This document shows positions 37,495 through 46,689 of a stretch of DNA of 64,000 nt, piece by piece. The notes beneath the pieces were generated by a model, which worked only from the letters and a program-made list of their open reading frames with translations, was not told the DNA's origin and did not search any database. How positions within the stretch are numbered: the stretch's first letter is position 1; the number at the start of each line of letters is the position of its first letter. The DNA lies in assembly GCF_018609725.1 (NCBI RefSeq), contig NZ_JAHENT010000045.1:33049-97048 (forward strand), written 5' to 3'. The DNA is from Methanohalobium sp. GTDB taxonomy: Archaea > Halobacteriota > Methanosarcinia > Methanosarcinales > Methanosarcinaceae. The translations under genes were made by a program, and so were the position numbers.

Positions 37495-38094
37495 ATGGAA
37501 CCTCTTGAAACATTTTTAGTGGAAGCCCCCCTACAGTCCGAGTCTGAACAGTACAGACAAATCCTGAAAGATGTTATATCGGACATGGTGCTTGCCCAGT
37601 CCATCGGAAGGATTAAAGTCGTCATAAGACCCGAAGAATCACTTTTTCAGATGGCAATGGTTTTAAGAGGAGGACTTTCTCCTGTAAAAACAAGTGATTT
37701 TGCAGATGTTAATGTTGGCGAATTCGGAAAAAATGAAGTGGTCATCAAAATAAATAATGAAAAATATCTATCCCAATTGCTCAAGATACTCTGGGATAAA
37801 TATGGACGTTTGAATGTAAGACAACCAGAACGTAAAACCGTAGCTGTCAAAACTGAAAACCCCATGGATAAAATATCAAATATTGAAAATATTATTGTTG
37901 ATGACCCGAGAAACACTCTTAAAAAAAGGGTTGTGGACATGGCTGTAAGAGTCGCACCTGAAGGTTTCAGGGTGAGATATCATTCCCTTAAAGGTGATAA
38001 TTTTATTTTTGTAGCATCCGAAGATGCAATGAAACAGGAATGGATTGAAGAGGCTCATCAGATGCTGGATGAGCTTACAGACAAGGAGGATTAA
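37495..38094 (+). CDS. Methanogenesis marker protein 17
   Basis: A 199-residue marker 17 (DUF2099-type) protein. Landmarks are LEAFF-like ETFLVEAPLQSESEQY, DMVLAQSIGRIKVVIRPEESLFQMA and VDMAVRVAPEGFRVRYHSL. AAGGAGGAG precedes the ATG, which lies 1 nt after the marker 15 stop. The family is reported as part of the Mcr activation complex. No catalytic motif is obvious. Confidence 0.9.
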   Translation: MEPLETFLVEAPLQSESEQYRQILKDVISDMVLAQSIGRIKVVIRPEESLFQMAMVLRGGLSPVKTSDFADVNVGEFGKNEVVIKINNEKYLSQLLKILWDKYGRLNVRQPERKTVAVKTENPMDKISNIENIIVDDPRNTLKKRVVDMAVRVAPEGFRVRYHSLKGDNFIFVASEDAMKQEWIEEAHQMLDELTDKED

Positions 38095-38097
38095 TAA

Positions 38098-39033
38098 ATG
38101 GGTGTTGTTCTTGAACCCTATATATATGAAGGCGGAATGTACAAACATGGATTAATTCTGGAACTTCTGGAAGACCTTGGAGGATATCTGGTTCAGAAAA
38201 CACCTGCCGGATCAGAAGTTACACTGGTTATGCTTATTCCAAAAGAGGATGTCCATCTTGTGCAGGACCTTGCCAAAAAATTACTCGGTACACTAACCAA
38301 AGCTCCGCTTACAGGTACTGAAATCGCTGTTGTGTCACCTACTCTTGCATCTCATCATCTCCCCCATTCAGCATGTGATGTCGCAGAATATCTTCGGCGA
38401 GGGGGTTCAAATACCAATATGATAGGACTTGCCAGAGGTATGGGGAGAAAGGTTTCATTATCTGAAGATTATGAAAGAAAACTTATCAATGAACATGATG
38501 TTGCTGTATTTTCATTCGGGGTTTTTAGTGACTGTATAATTAATAAAAAGCCAAAACTATTCAAAGGTATAAAAGTACCAATTGTAGCAACAGGAGGTCC
38601 TGAACTCAATACTGAAGATGTCCCCGGTGCTGACATGTATGTGGGAGGTATTGGAAGGATAGCCCACCGCATGCGAAAAGAAGGAGAACTTAATTCACTG
38701 GATGTTTTGAACGAAAAAGTAGGAGAAATGATTGAGAATAAACGCGAAAAACTTGCAAAAGATCCATTGGCAGTAATTCCAGCACGTGTAATGCAGGAAA
38801 TAGAAAGGCAGATTTCAGATATCCAGAATGTACTATCTCCTGCACCTATAACTCTACAACTGGATGGGCTCAGAATAAAACTACCATATGAGGATTATCA
38901 TAAAAATATAGAAAACCTTGAATTTGATGAGGGAGTCGTCCTTTCAGAAATAGCCGATGTAATGCCTTCAAAGATGAAAAACTATATACTGGTGAAAATA
39001 AAACCAGAGTCGGAAGTAGGATACTCTATATAA
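38098..39033 (+). CDS. Methanogenesis marker protein 7
   Basis: A 311-residue marker 7 protein, last gene of the operon. Recognisable segments are EPYIYEGGMYKHGLILELLEDLGGY, SPTLASHHLPHSACDVAEYLRRGGSNTNMIGLARG, and VPIVATGGPELNTEDVPGADMYVGG with IAHRMRKEGELN. AAGGAGG precedes the ATG. It belongs with marker 17 and McrC in the activation complex as I recall it. The mcr operon itself is not in the window. Confidence 0.92.
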   Translation: MGVVLEPYIYEGGMYKHGLILELLEDLGGYLVQKTPAGSEVTLVMLIPKEDVHLVQDLAKKLLGTLTKAPLTGTEIAVVSPTLASHHLPHSACDVAEYLRRGGSNTNMIGLARGMGRKVSLSEDYERKLINEHDVAVFSFGVFSDCIINKKPKLFKGIKVPIVATGGPELNTEDVPGADMYVGGIGRIAHRMRKEGELNSLDVLNEKVGEMIENKREKLAKDPLAVIPARVMQEIERQISDIQNVLSPAPITLQLDGLRIKLPYEDYHKNIENLEFDEGVVLSEIADVMPSKMKNYILVKIKPESEVGYSI

Positions 39034-39101
39034 TTTTATTTTTATGGGTATTTATATATTAATTGACCCGTCTCAACAATTTCTTTACTGGAGATTGAAT
39101 T

Positions 39102-39590
39102 ATGGAATTTGAAAAAATAAAAGAGGTTTTGGATAAAGAACCAGATGATGCTGTATCCGAACTCTTGGACGATATCAAAGAACATTATGGAGAAGTACCC
39201 TATATACTGGATTTCATGAAAGATATGCCTGAACTATTTGTCCCAAAAGTGATGTATGACAACTCCATAATGAGAGAGTTCAAACGGATGGACCCTGAAA
39301 CAGTTGAATTGATATCCATAGGTGTATCATCAGCTCTAAGATGTGAACACTGTATGAAGATGCATATAAGAGTTGCAAAGCGGCTGGGTCTGTCAAAAGA
39401 AGAAATCTTTGATGCTATTATGATTGGTGGTACACTATCCAATGCATCTGTACTTGCTGAAGGTACCCGAGCACTTGATTCAGAACTTGGTGAAGATGAT
39501 AAAGACAAACAAGAAACCGGATGCCAAAAAGGAGATGTTTGCGATTTAACCGGTAATAACGATGATAATTCAAAAGATCGGTACTCCTGA
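39102..39590 (+). CDS. Carboxymuconolactone decarboxylase/AhpD-like protein
   Basis: A 162-residue CMD-family protein. The AhpD-like core has EFKRMDPETVELISIGVSSALRCEHCMKMHIRVAKRLG with the redox CxxC and a following His, then EIFDAIMIGGTLSNASVLAEGTRAL. These proteins act as disulfide reductases or peroxidase partners. The C-terminal 30 residues are acidic with two further cysteines. It lies 69 bp after the marker operon but has its own leader, and its 3' end overlaps the convergent presenilin-like gene by 21 nt. Confidence 0.9.
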   Translation: MEFEKIKEVLDKEPDDAVSELLDDIKEHYGEVPYILDFMKDMPELFVPKVMYDNSIMREFKRMDPETVELISIGVSSALRCEHCMKMHIRVAKRLGLSKEEIFDAIMIGGTLSNASVLAEGTRALDSELGEDDKDKQETGCQKGDVCDLTGNNDDNSKDRYS

Positions 39591-40469
39591 TAATAGCACA
39601 CCTACAAAATAACCTAGAATTACACCACTATTTAGAAAAGGCAAACCTGCCTGAGGTTTCCCTTTCATAATAAAAACCGACAGTGCAAAGAATCCGATGA
39701 CTGTACCTATCACTCCGCCAAGTGCAGGATAAGATATTATTCCTGAATGTTCAATAAATACATTAGCAGAAACCACAAGTATTGTCGGCATTACCGCATC
39801 TCCAAGACCCATGAAAAATGCATCACGTTCTTTATCATCGTTATTGAAACTTTCTTCTCTGAAAGAATAATCAAGCCTTTTAGGAATTACAAACAAGATA
39901 GGTAATTTTAAATCCATTACTCCTTCTGCCAGAGAAACCATATGCTTGGTTTTATACACCGAAATTGCATCGTATACAGCAAGTATTACCAGTAATATAA
40001 TTGCAGGCATTATAGCAAGAGATATTCCAAATATAGAACTGGCCGCAGCCCCGATAATAATACCCACTATGTCTATAATATACCACTCAGGGAATTTATA
40101 AAGTATTCCTGTCATTCCGATCGCAGATATTAATGATACAGACATTCCAAGAGTTGGAGCTATATTAAACATTGACGTAAACGCAAAAAGACCGTAATAA
40201 AGTGTTGATGCCACAGCAAAAAGGATAAAAAGCTGTATTATCCATTGCTGGTCTCTTTTTATCGCCAGAAGAAGAATCAAAGTAAAGACTATAATAATTC
40301 CGATATAATAAAAGGAGTTGAAAGCGGATTCCGGATTTTCAAAAGCACGCATATTATTAACTTCCATAGGCATAGCCAATGTCAGTGCCAGAATCTGTAC
40401 AAGTAACAATATACCAGCCATTATAAGTAGTGGTGAATACTCTTTAAACTTGGAATCTTTAGAACTCAA
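39570..40469 (-). CDS. Presenilin/SPP-like intramembrane aspartyl protease
   Basis: A 299-residue membrane protein with about nine helices, of the archaeal presenilin-homologue (A22/DUF1119) family. The two catalytic Asp lie in LAVYDAISVYKTKHMV (YD motif, near 152) and FFMGLGDAVMPTIL (GxGD motif, near 216). The third motif near the C-terminus reads QAGLPFLNSGVILGYF, where PAL is degenerate. It cleaves helices of membrane proteins. The substrate is unknown, though the anchored surface proteins in this window are conceivable clients. Confidence 0.92.
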   Translation of the reverse strand: MSSKDSKFKEYSPLLIMAGILLLVQILALTLAMPMEVNNMRAFENPESAFNSFYYIGIIIVFTLILLLAIKRDQQWIIQLFILFAVASTLYYGLFAFTSMFNIAPTLGMSVSLISAIGMTGILYKFPEWYIIDIVGIIIGAAASSIFGISLAIMPAIILLVILAVYDAISVYKTKHMVSLAEGVMDLKLPILFVIPKRLDYSFREESFNNDDKERDAFFMGLGDAVMPTILVVSANVFIEHSGIISYPALGGVIGTVIGFFALSVFIMKGKPQAGLPFLNSGVILGYFVGVLLSGVPIF

Positions 40470-40641
40470 ATAACTTCAACCCTTTGTAATTTTATGAAGT
40501 AAATAAGCTGATTTCCCAAGAGTATTTGCCCCATATTTAATACTATGCCTGGGTTACATAACAGAAATTATATAAATTATCTACTCAATAGTTTTTAAAA
40601 CAGAAATAAATAACTGACTTAGGTTAAAAGAGTGAAAAACA

Positions 40642-40965
40642 ATGGAAACACGGGATATAGTCTTTTCAGTTATTATGGTAATATCCGCCTTCATACTGAC
40701 ATATCAGTGGCTTGGAAGGTTTGGTGAAAGTTCAAAGAACCCCCTGATAATATTTGCAGCCATCGTAATGGTCGGTTCACTGGCTGTACTGATACTATCC
40801 ATAATAACCCGGCTTCGAAATATTGAGCAGATGATGGAAGCAAAGGAGCGTTCATTGCGTATAAACATACAGAGTGTAGAAGACAATCTGGACAAGAGGA
40901 TTGGTGATGTTCAAAACTCTGTAAACAACGCTATGGATGAGCTTAATCGGAAAAAGTATCGCTAA
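40642..40965 (+). CDS. Small membrane protein with C-terminal coiled coil
   Basis: A 107-residue protein with two predicted helices (IVFSVIMVISAFILTYQWL and PLIIFAAIVMVGSLAVLILSII) and a charged coiled-coil tail (MEAKERSLRINIQSVEDNLDKRI). Family unknown to me. The tail could mediate oligomerisation. Its 3' end overlaps the convergent neighbour by 23 nt. Confidence 0.72.
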   Translation: METRDIVFSVIMVISAFILTYQWLGRFGESSKNPLIIFAAIVMVGSLAVLILSIITRLRNIEQMMEAKERSLRINIQSVEDNLDKRIGDVQNSVNNAMDELNRKKYR

Positions 40966-41281
40966 ATGACCCAGAAATCATATCTTCCACATTTTTCATA
41001 GTATTTCTGGCATCTTCTACACCTGATGTCCTCCTGATATCTATTTTACCGCTTTTATAAAGTATAATGGTCTTGTCCATAAAATCAAACCTTGCCACCC
41101 CTAGTTTTTCAGAACAGCTCAACTGTGATATTGAGCCCGAGTTAAGGTATTGCTGTAATATCTGGCATAAAATATCCATTGATATATTTTTGCCAAATCT
41201 TGATTGGGCTATATATTTGCTGGGGTCATCAACACACGGCTGGGTCAGGTCAACGCTGTAATCAGATGTTTCTACACTCAT
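40943..41281 (-). CDS. Conserved archaeal protein with a TBP-repeat-like strand motif
   Basis: A 112-residue protein with no family name I can give. The segment FDFMDKTIILYKSGKIDIRR...VEDARNTMKNVEDMI resembles one half-repeat of the TATA-binding protein fold (strand-SGK-strand-helix). There is one such unit at most, so it is not TBP. Cys residues occur near 16, 39 and 56. A DNA-binding or protein-binding role is only a guess. Confidence 0.7.
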   Translation of the reverse strand: MSVETSDYSVDLTQPCVDDPSKYIAQSRFGKNISMDILCQILQQYLNSGSISQLSCSEKLGVARFDFMDKTIILYKSGKIDIRRTSGVEDARNTMKNVEDMISGSFSDTFSD

Positions 41282-41370
41282 ATATCACTGATTGATTGAG
41301 TTTCTAATAGATAGTTATTGTTACATGTTAATCAATAATTAAATAAAAAGAGATTCAATAAAGGTAAATC

Positions 41371-42387
41371 ATGGGCGTTGATATAGGAGATCTTTTACAC
41401 AAAAAAGAGGTTGAAATACCCAACCTTTCAAACAAAACTGTTGCAATAGACGCATACAATACTCTGTATCAGTTTCTAAGTATTATACGGCAGCGTGATG
41501 GCACTCCACTGCAGGATTCAAAAGGTAGAACGACATCTCACTTATCAGGTATTTTGTACCGAATTACAAATTTGGTAGAAGAAGATATCAAACCTGTTTT
41601 TGTTTTTGACGGAAAACCTCCTGATTTTAAAACAGAAACTCTTGAAAAGCGTAAGCAATCACGCGAAAACGCAAACCAGAAATGGAATGAGGCAAAGAAG
41701 AAAGGACTGACAGAAGAAGCCTATAAATATGCACAGGGTTCTGCCAGAATAGATGATCAAATCCTTGATGATGCTAAATATCTGCTTGACTCTATGGGTA
41801 TTCCGTACCTTCAATCTCCTTCTGAAGGTGAAGCACAGGCGGCTCACATGGTTCAAAAAGGTGATGCGGATTATGTGGGGTCTCAAGACTATGATGCGCT
41901 TCTATTCGGTGCTCCCCATGTTATCAGAAACCTTACAATAACAGGAAAACGGAAAATTCCCGGTAAAAATACATACATTGAATTAAAACCCGAAACTATT
42001 GACATGGAAGAAAATCTGGAATCTTTGGGGGTTACACATTCCAAACTTATTGACATTGCCCTATGTGTAGGTACAGATTACAATAAAGGTCTGGAAAAAA
42101 TCGGTCCGAAAAGAGCTCTTAAACTGGTAAAAGCACACGATGATATTAAATCAATACTTAATGAAACCGGGCAAAAGATAGAGAATGTTGATAAGATTAA
42201 AGATTTTTTTATGAACCCAGAGGTCACCGATGATTACCAGCTTAAGTGGAATAGACCGGACAAAGATAAAATAATACAGTTCCTTTGTGAAGAACATGAT
42301 TTTTCAGAAGAACGTGTGGCAAAAGCATGCGACCGTCTTGATTCGAAACTTGGTTCTCATCAGAAGACACTTGATCAGTGGTTTTGA
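41371..42387 (+). CDS. fen: Flap endonuclease 1
   Basis: Structure-specific nuclease that removes 5' flaps in Okazaki fragment maturation and repair. The 338 residues contain the acidic active-site segments [43 protein letters not shown] and [17 protein letters not shown] (helix-hairpin-helix). The C-terminal PCNA-binding motif QKTLDQWF is intact. The gene is convergent with gpmI, with a hairpin between them. Confidence 0.97.
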   Translation: MGVDIGDLLHKKEVEIPNLSNKTVAIDAYNTLYQFLSIIRQRDGTPLQDSKGRTTSHLSGILYRITNLVEEDIKPVFVFDGKPPDFKTETLEKRKQSRENANQKWNEAKKKGLTEEAYKYAQGSARIDDQILDDAKYLLDSMGIPYLQSPSEGEAQAAHMVQKGDADYVGSQDYDALLFGAPHVIRNLTITGKRKIPGKNTYIELKPETIDMEENLESLGVTHSKLIDIALCVGTDYNKGLEKIGPKRALKLVKAHDDIKSILNETGQKIENVDKIKDFFMNPEVTDDYQLKWNRPDKDKIIQFLCEEHDFSEERVAKACDRLDSKLGSHQKTLDQWF

Positions 42388-42402
42388 TTAATTTAGTAGG
42401 GG

Positions 42403-43977
42403 TTAATCCCTGCACTTGGTTAGCAGGGATTCACCTGTCATTTCTCTGGGTTTTTTAATACCCAGAAGTTCCAGTATTGTAGGTGCTATATCACACAGAC
42501 AACCACCAGAAAGTTCACAATCACTATTATCATCAATGTATATGCACTGAACAGGATTGGAAGTATGTGCAGTATGTATTTTGGAGCCATCGTCATACTC
42601 CTGCATCTGCTCAGCATTACCGTGGTCTCCGGTTATAAAAGCTCTTCCGCCTGAATGTTTGAGGGTTTCGATTACTCTACCCACACAATCATCAACCGCT
42701 TCTACAGCAATTACAGTTGCATCAAAATCACCTGTATGACCTACCATATCCATGTTTGCATAATTTACTATAAGCACATCATAATCACCCGAATTTATTC
42801 TTTGAACAAGGTCGTCTGTGACCTCATAAGCACTCATTTCCGGTTTTAGATCATAGGTTGCTACTTTTGGTGAAGAAATGAGGCACCGATGTTCCCCTTC
42901 AAACTGAGTTTCAATACCTCCGTTTAAAAAGAATGTGACATGTGCATATTTTTCGGTTTCTGCTGTTCGAAGCTGAGTTAAATTGTTTTCACTTAAAACC
43001 TTGCCAAGTGTATTTTCAATGGTTTCTGGTGGATAGGCTATAGGAACATCAAGAGTCTTGTCATACTCTGTCATGCATACAAAATATATATCTGGATGTT
43101 TCTGTCTCTCAAACCCATCAAAATCATCCTGTACAAACGAATATGTTAACTGTCTGGCACGGTCAGGTCTGAAATTGAAAAATATTACTGAATCGTTATC
43201 ATCGATAGTAACTGTAGGGTTTCCGTTATCATCGGTTATAACTGTCGGTTTAACGAATTCATCGGTTTCTCCTCTATCATAACTTTCCCTGACAGCAGTA
43301 ACAGCATCTTTTGCATAAAGTCCATCACCCATTGTAAGTGCATCATAGGCAAGCTTTGTACGGTCCCATCTTTTATCCCTGTCCATTGCATAGTATCGAC
43401 CTAAAACCGTTGCAATTTTGGCATTACCCTTCTCCTGTAAAAATGGCTCGTTCTTTCGGATATCATCAAGACCCGCGTATGGAGATACATCACGACCGTC
43501 CAGAAACGCATGAATGTAGATTTCATCAACACCTTTATCCGCACACATTTTTACAAGTGCATGGACATGATCCATATGACTGTGAACTCCACCATAGGAA
43601 AACAAACCCATCAGATGGATTTTAGAATTGTTCTGTTTGACATTTTCTATTGCATCTGTTAATACTTTGTTTTCATAAATTTCAGAAATCTCAATTGATT
43701 TGTTAATCCTTGTAAAATCCTGATATACCACTCTCCCAGCTCCGATGTTGAGATGACCTACTTCCGAATTTCCCATCTGACCTTCCGGCAACCCCACTGC
43801 CTCACCAGATGCCTGTAAAATAGTTGAGGGATGATTATTCAGTAAATTGTCAAGGTTGGGAGTTTTTGCTGCAAATACAGCATTACCTTCTTTTCTGGGA
43901 AGATATCCCCATCCATCCAGTATCATCAACAAAACCGGATGTTTACCACTGATTTTTGTTCCTTTATCCTCTGTCAT
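42403..43977 (-). CDS. gpmI: 2,3-bisphosphoglycerate-independent phosphoglycerate mutase
   Basis: Interconverts 3- and 2-phosphoglycerate in glycolysis and gluconeogenesis. It has 524 residues from ATG 43977. The ORF-track start (TTG 44040) would add 21 unusual residues, and [25 protein letters not shown] fits the family better. Alkaline-phosphatase-type motifs are [18 protein letters not shown] with the phosphoryl Ser, [31 protein letters not shown] and [12 protein letters not shown]. The last codons and the stop form one arm of a hairpin shared with the convergent fen gene. Confidence 0.95.
   Translation of the reverse strand: MTEDKGTKISGKHPVLLMILDGWGYLPRKEGNAVFAAKTPNLDNLLNNHPSTILQASGEAVGLPEGQMGNSEVGHLNIGAGRVVYQDFTRINKSIEISEIYENKVLTDAIENVKQNNSKIHLMGLFSYGGVHSHMDHVHALVKMCADKGVDEIYIHAFLDGRDVSPYAGLDDIRKNEPFLQEKGNAKIATVLGRYYAMDRDKRWDRTKLAYDALTMGDGLYAKDAVTAVRESYDRGETDEFVKPTVITDDNGNPTVTIDDNDSVIFFNFRPDRARQLTYSFVQDDFDGFERQKHPDIYFVCMTEYDKTLDVPIAYPPETIENTLGKVLSENNLTQLRTAETEKYAHVTFFLNGGIETQFEGEHRCLISSPKVATYDLKPEMSAYEVTDDLVQRINSGDYDVLIVNYANMDMVGHTGDFDATVIAVEAVDDCVGRVIETLKHSGGRAFITGDHGNAEQMQEYDDGSKIHTAHTSNPVQCIYIDDNSDCELSGGCLCDIAPTILELLGIKKPREMTGESLLTKCRD
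42405..42431. terminator. Hairpin between convergent fen and gpmI
   Basis: AATCCCTGC, a 9-nt loop and GCAGGGATT form a perfect 9-bp stem spanning the last codons and stop of gpmI, 17 nt beyond the fen stop. It is placed to end both transcripts or protect their 3' ends. Confidence 0.5.
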
Positions 43978-44106
43978 ATAACACTGATTGTTTTGATTGG
44001 TCTTAAATGCGTTGTTTTTAACGGCTTTAAAAATGTACAATAAACAGGCAACAATGTCGGTTTTTGATGGATAAATCTAAATAAGGTTTAAACCATATTA
44101 ACAAAT

Positions 44107-45201
44107 ATGAAAACATCCGTTCAGATAGGCTATGTTATGGGTATACCTATTCGGTTACATATTTCATTTCTGTTGATATTACCATTATTTGCAACCGTAT
44201 TTTCAATTGCTCCTGAACCGTTCGGATATAGAAATGTGGAACCTCCTGTACAATATGTACTCGGTTTTATAACAGCCATACTTCTATTTACTTCTGTTGT
44301 ACTTCATGAACTTGGACATTCATTTTTTGCAAAAAAATTCGGTGTCAAAATCAGCAATATAACCCTACATCTGTTCGGTGGAGTCTCATCAATGGAAGAA
44401 ATACCAAGAGACCCCAGTGAAGAAGGGAAAATGGCATTTGCAGGACCTCTTGTTAGTTTCATCATCGGTGGAACTTTGTTACTGTTAAATTTTGGACTGT
44501 CATCCCTACTACCAGACTTTTCAGAAGGATTCCCATACCGTGTCTTTTTCATTATAGGTTCAATAAATATCGTTTTGGGAATGTTTAACCTAATACCGGC
44601 ATTCCCCATGGACGGCGGACGTATCTTAAGATCATGGTTTGCAAGAAGGATGTCCTATATAAGAGCAACACAAAGAGCTGCATCAGTTGGTAAATTTTTT
44701 GCAGTTTTTATGGGACTGATAGGTCTGCTGATAAACCCCTGGCTTATATTGATTGCATTTTTTATATATATAGGTGCTTCACAGGAAGCCCAATCAACAA
44801 CTGTTTCTGTCACATTGGAAAAATACACCGTGAAAGATATAATGACCACCGATGTAGAAACGGTTACTCCATCGATGAGTATACAGGAACTGCTTGATTT
44901 CATGTTTGAAAAAAAACATATGGGCTATCCTGTAATGGAAGGAAATAATTTAAAAGGTGTTGTTTCATTTACAGATGTGCGTAAAGTAATGCCTGAAGAA
45001 CGGTCTGCAATGCATGTTTCCGATATTTTGACAAAGGATATCATATCAACAACATCGGATACAAATGCATCTGATGCTTTTAGACAGGTATCAAACAACA
45101 ATGTAGGTAGACTTCTGGTTATTGATAACGGTGAACTAAAAGGCATAGTATCAAGAACAGACCTTATAAGAACACTGAGATTCATGGAAGAAGCTTCCTG
45201 A
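44107..45201 (+). CDS. Site-2 protease family metalloprotease with CBS domains
   Basis: A 364-residue intramembrane zinc protease of the M50/SpoIVFB-like CBS class. HELGH lies near residue 67 within LHELGHSFFAKKFG, and the third ligand Asp in FNLIPAFPMDGGRILRSWF near 165. Helices occupy the first 230 residues. Two CBS domains follow (VKDIMTTDVETVTP, then VSDILTKDIISTTSD), which usually sense adenylates. The substrate is not identifiable. It is divergent from gpmI. Confidence 0.94.
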   Translation: MKTSVQIGYVMGIPIRLHISFLLILPLFATVFSIAPEPFGYRNVEPPVQYVLGFITAILLFTSVVLHELGHSFFAKKFGVKISNITLHLFGGVSSMEEIPRDPSEEGKMAFAGPLVSFIIGGTLLLLNFGLSSLLPDFSEGFPYRVFFIIGSINIVLGMFNLIPAFPMDGGRILRSWFARRMSYIRATQRAASVGKFFAVFMGLIGLLINPWLILIAFFIYIGASQEAQSTTVSVTLEKYTVKDIMTTDVETVTPSMSIQELLDFMFEKKHMGYPVMEGNNLKGVVSFTDVRKVMPEERSAMHVSDILTKDIISTTSDTNASDAFRQVSNNNVGRLLVIDNGELKGIVSRTDLIRTLRFMEEAS

Positions 45202-45257
45202 TTTATTATACGATACCATTATTAATTTTGATAGTAGTCTTCAAAGGCGAGAATAGA

Positions 45258-46646
45258 ATGGATGAAGAAATAAATTCAGAAAATAAAATCAACAATTCAC
45301 AACCAGATTATACAATGTATAAATATCATACTACATCCCAGTCTTCAAGCATTGTTAAAGAAGAGGATGTAACTGAAAACAAAGATATGGGAGATGAAAA
45401 CCATAATACTTCTGCCCCAGAAGACTCCAGCAAACCAACACAGATAAAAATTATCGGTACAGCACATGTATCACAAAAAAGTATTGACGAAGTTGTTGAT
45501 TCTATAAAGCAAGAGAAACCCGATATAGTCGCAGTAGAACTTTGCAGAAGCCGATACGAAGGGTTAAAAGGTGAAGATAAATCCAATGAAGAGGTTTCTA
45601 TAAAACAACTGATAGGTGAAGGTAAAATCTATTTCTTTCTGATGCAATGGCTACTTGCCTACATGCAGAAGAAAATCGGGAAAGAAATGGGTGTTAAACC
45701 CGGTTCTGAAATGATTAGTGCTATTGATGCAGCCGAAGAAATCGGTGCGGATATAGCCCTTGTTGACAGGGACATCCAGATCACCCTTCGTCGGTTCTGG
45801 AACAAAATGGGGTTCTTTGAAAAAATAAAGATGATAGGATCTCTTGTAGGTGGAATTGTTGGTGTTGGCGGAAAACAGATGCAAAATGTGGACATGGACA
45901 ACATCACCAATCAGGATGTAGTCACAATGCTTGTAGAAGAGTTGCGAAAAATTGCACCTACAGCTGCAGAAGTCCTTATAGATGAGCGGGATGCCTATAT
46001 TGCAGGCAGTCTTGTTAATGTTGCAGCAAACGCAGGTACTGGTAAAAAAATCATATCTGTGGTAGGTGCAGGGCACAAATCAGGTATCCAGAAGTATCTT
46101 TCACAGCCAGATACAATTCCATCTCTTAATGAACTGAATACCCTTCCAAAAAAAAGAAAATTTAGTATAACAAAAGCTTTTGGATTTGCAATTGTTGGTC
46201 TTGCTATTGCTACATTTTTGCTTATTATCCTGTCAGGAACACCTCTTGAGCTATTACTGATGGCTTTTGGTGGGTGGTTCCTGATAAACGGGACCCTGAG
46301 TGCCGGTGGTACATTTATCGCCCGAGGACATCCCTATTCAGTCTTTACTGCGTTTTCTACTGCATGGCTCACATCCCTTAACCCAATGATGGCAGCAGGA
46401 TGGTTTGCAGGACTGATGGAAGCAAAACAGCGAAAACCCAGAAAACAGGATTTCAAGACAATAACCCAGATGGAAACAAAAGAACAAATGTTTAACAATA
46501 GACTTTTCAAGGTTGTTCTTGTAGCCGCACTTACCAATATCGGCAGTATGATAGGTACATTTCTGGGTGTATATGTGATGCTCCAGATTACAGGCATTGA
46601 CCCAACAGAAGTAATCCATACTGGGCTGCGTAATATCGGGCTTTAA
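45258..46646 (+). CDS. TraB/PrgY family membrane protein
   Basis: A 462-residue member of the TraB/PrgY family related to enterococcal pheromone-shutdown proteins and Tiki-like metalloproteases. Conserved motifs are IGTAHVSQKSIDEV near 75, DIALVDRDIQITLRR, LIDERDAYIAGSL and VVGAGHKSGI. Four C-terminal helices follow (FAIVGLAIATFLLIIL; LLLMAFGGWFLING; FTAFSTAWLTSLNPMM; VVLVAALTNIGSMIGTFLG). The N-terminal 60 residues are acidic and disordered. ATG 45258 is preferred to 45228 because the extra residues are not family-like. The role in archaea is unknown. Confidence 0.9.
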   Translation: MDEEINSENKINNSQPDYTMYKYHTTSQSSSIVKEEDVTENKDMGDENHNTSAPEDSSKPTQIKIIGTAHVSQKSIDEVVDSIKQEKPDIVAVELCRSRYEGLKGEDKSNEEVSIKQLIGEGKIYFFLMQWLLAYMQKKIGKEMGVKPGSEMISAIDAAEEIGADIALVDRDIQITLRRFWNKMGFFEKIKMIGSLVGGIVGVGGKQMQNVDMDNITNQDVVTMLVEELRKIAPTAAEVLIDERDAYIAGSLVNVAANAGTGKKIISVVGAGHKSGIQKYLSQPDTIPSLNELNTLPKKRKFSITKAFGFAIVGLAIATFLLIILSGTPLELLLMAFGGWFLINGTLSAGGTFIARGHPYSVFTAFSTAWLTSLNPMMAAGWFAGLMEAKQRKPRKQDFKTITQMETKEQMFNNRLFKVVLVAALTNIGSMIGTFLGVYVMLQITGIDPTEVIHTGLRNIGL

Positions 46647-46663
46647 AAATAAAAAAGAGTTAA

Positions 46664-46682
46664 GTGGTTAAGTTTTAACCAC
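46664..46682. terminator. Hairpin between convergent traB-like and ftr genes
   Basis: GTGGTTAA-GTT-TTAACCAC is an 8-bp perfect stem midway between the two convergent stop codons (46646 and 46690). Probably a shared transcript-ending structure. Confidence 0.5.
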
Positions 46683-46689
46683 CTATTAC

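Noticed and set aside
40943-41281. Annotating this gene as a TATA-binding protein
   Set aside because: Only one half-repeat-like segment is present and the length is about 60 percent of TBP.
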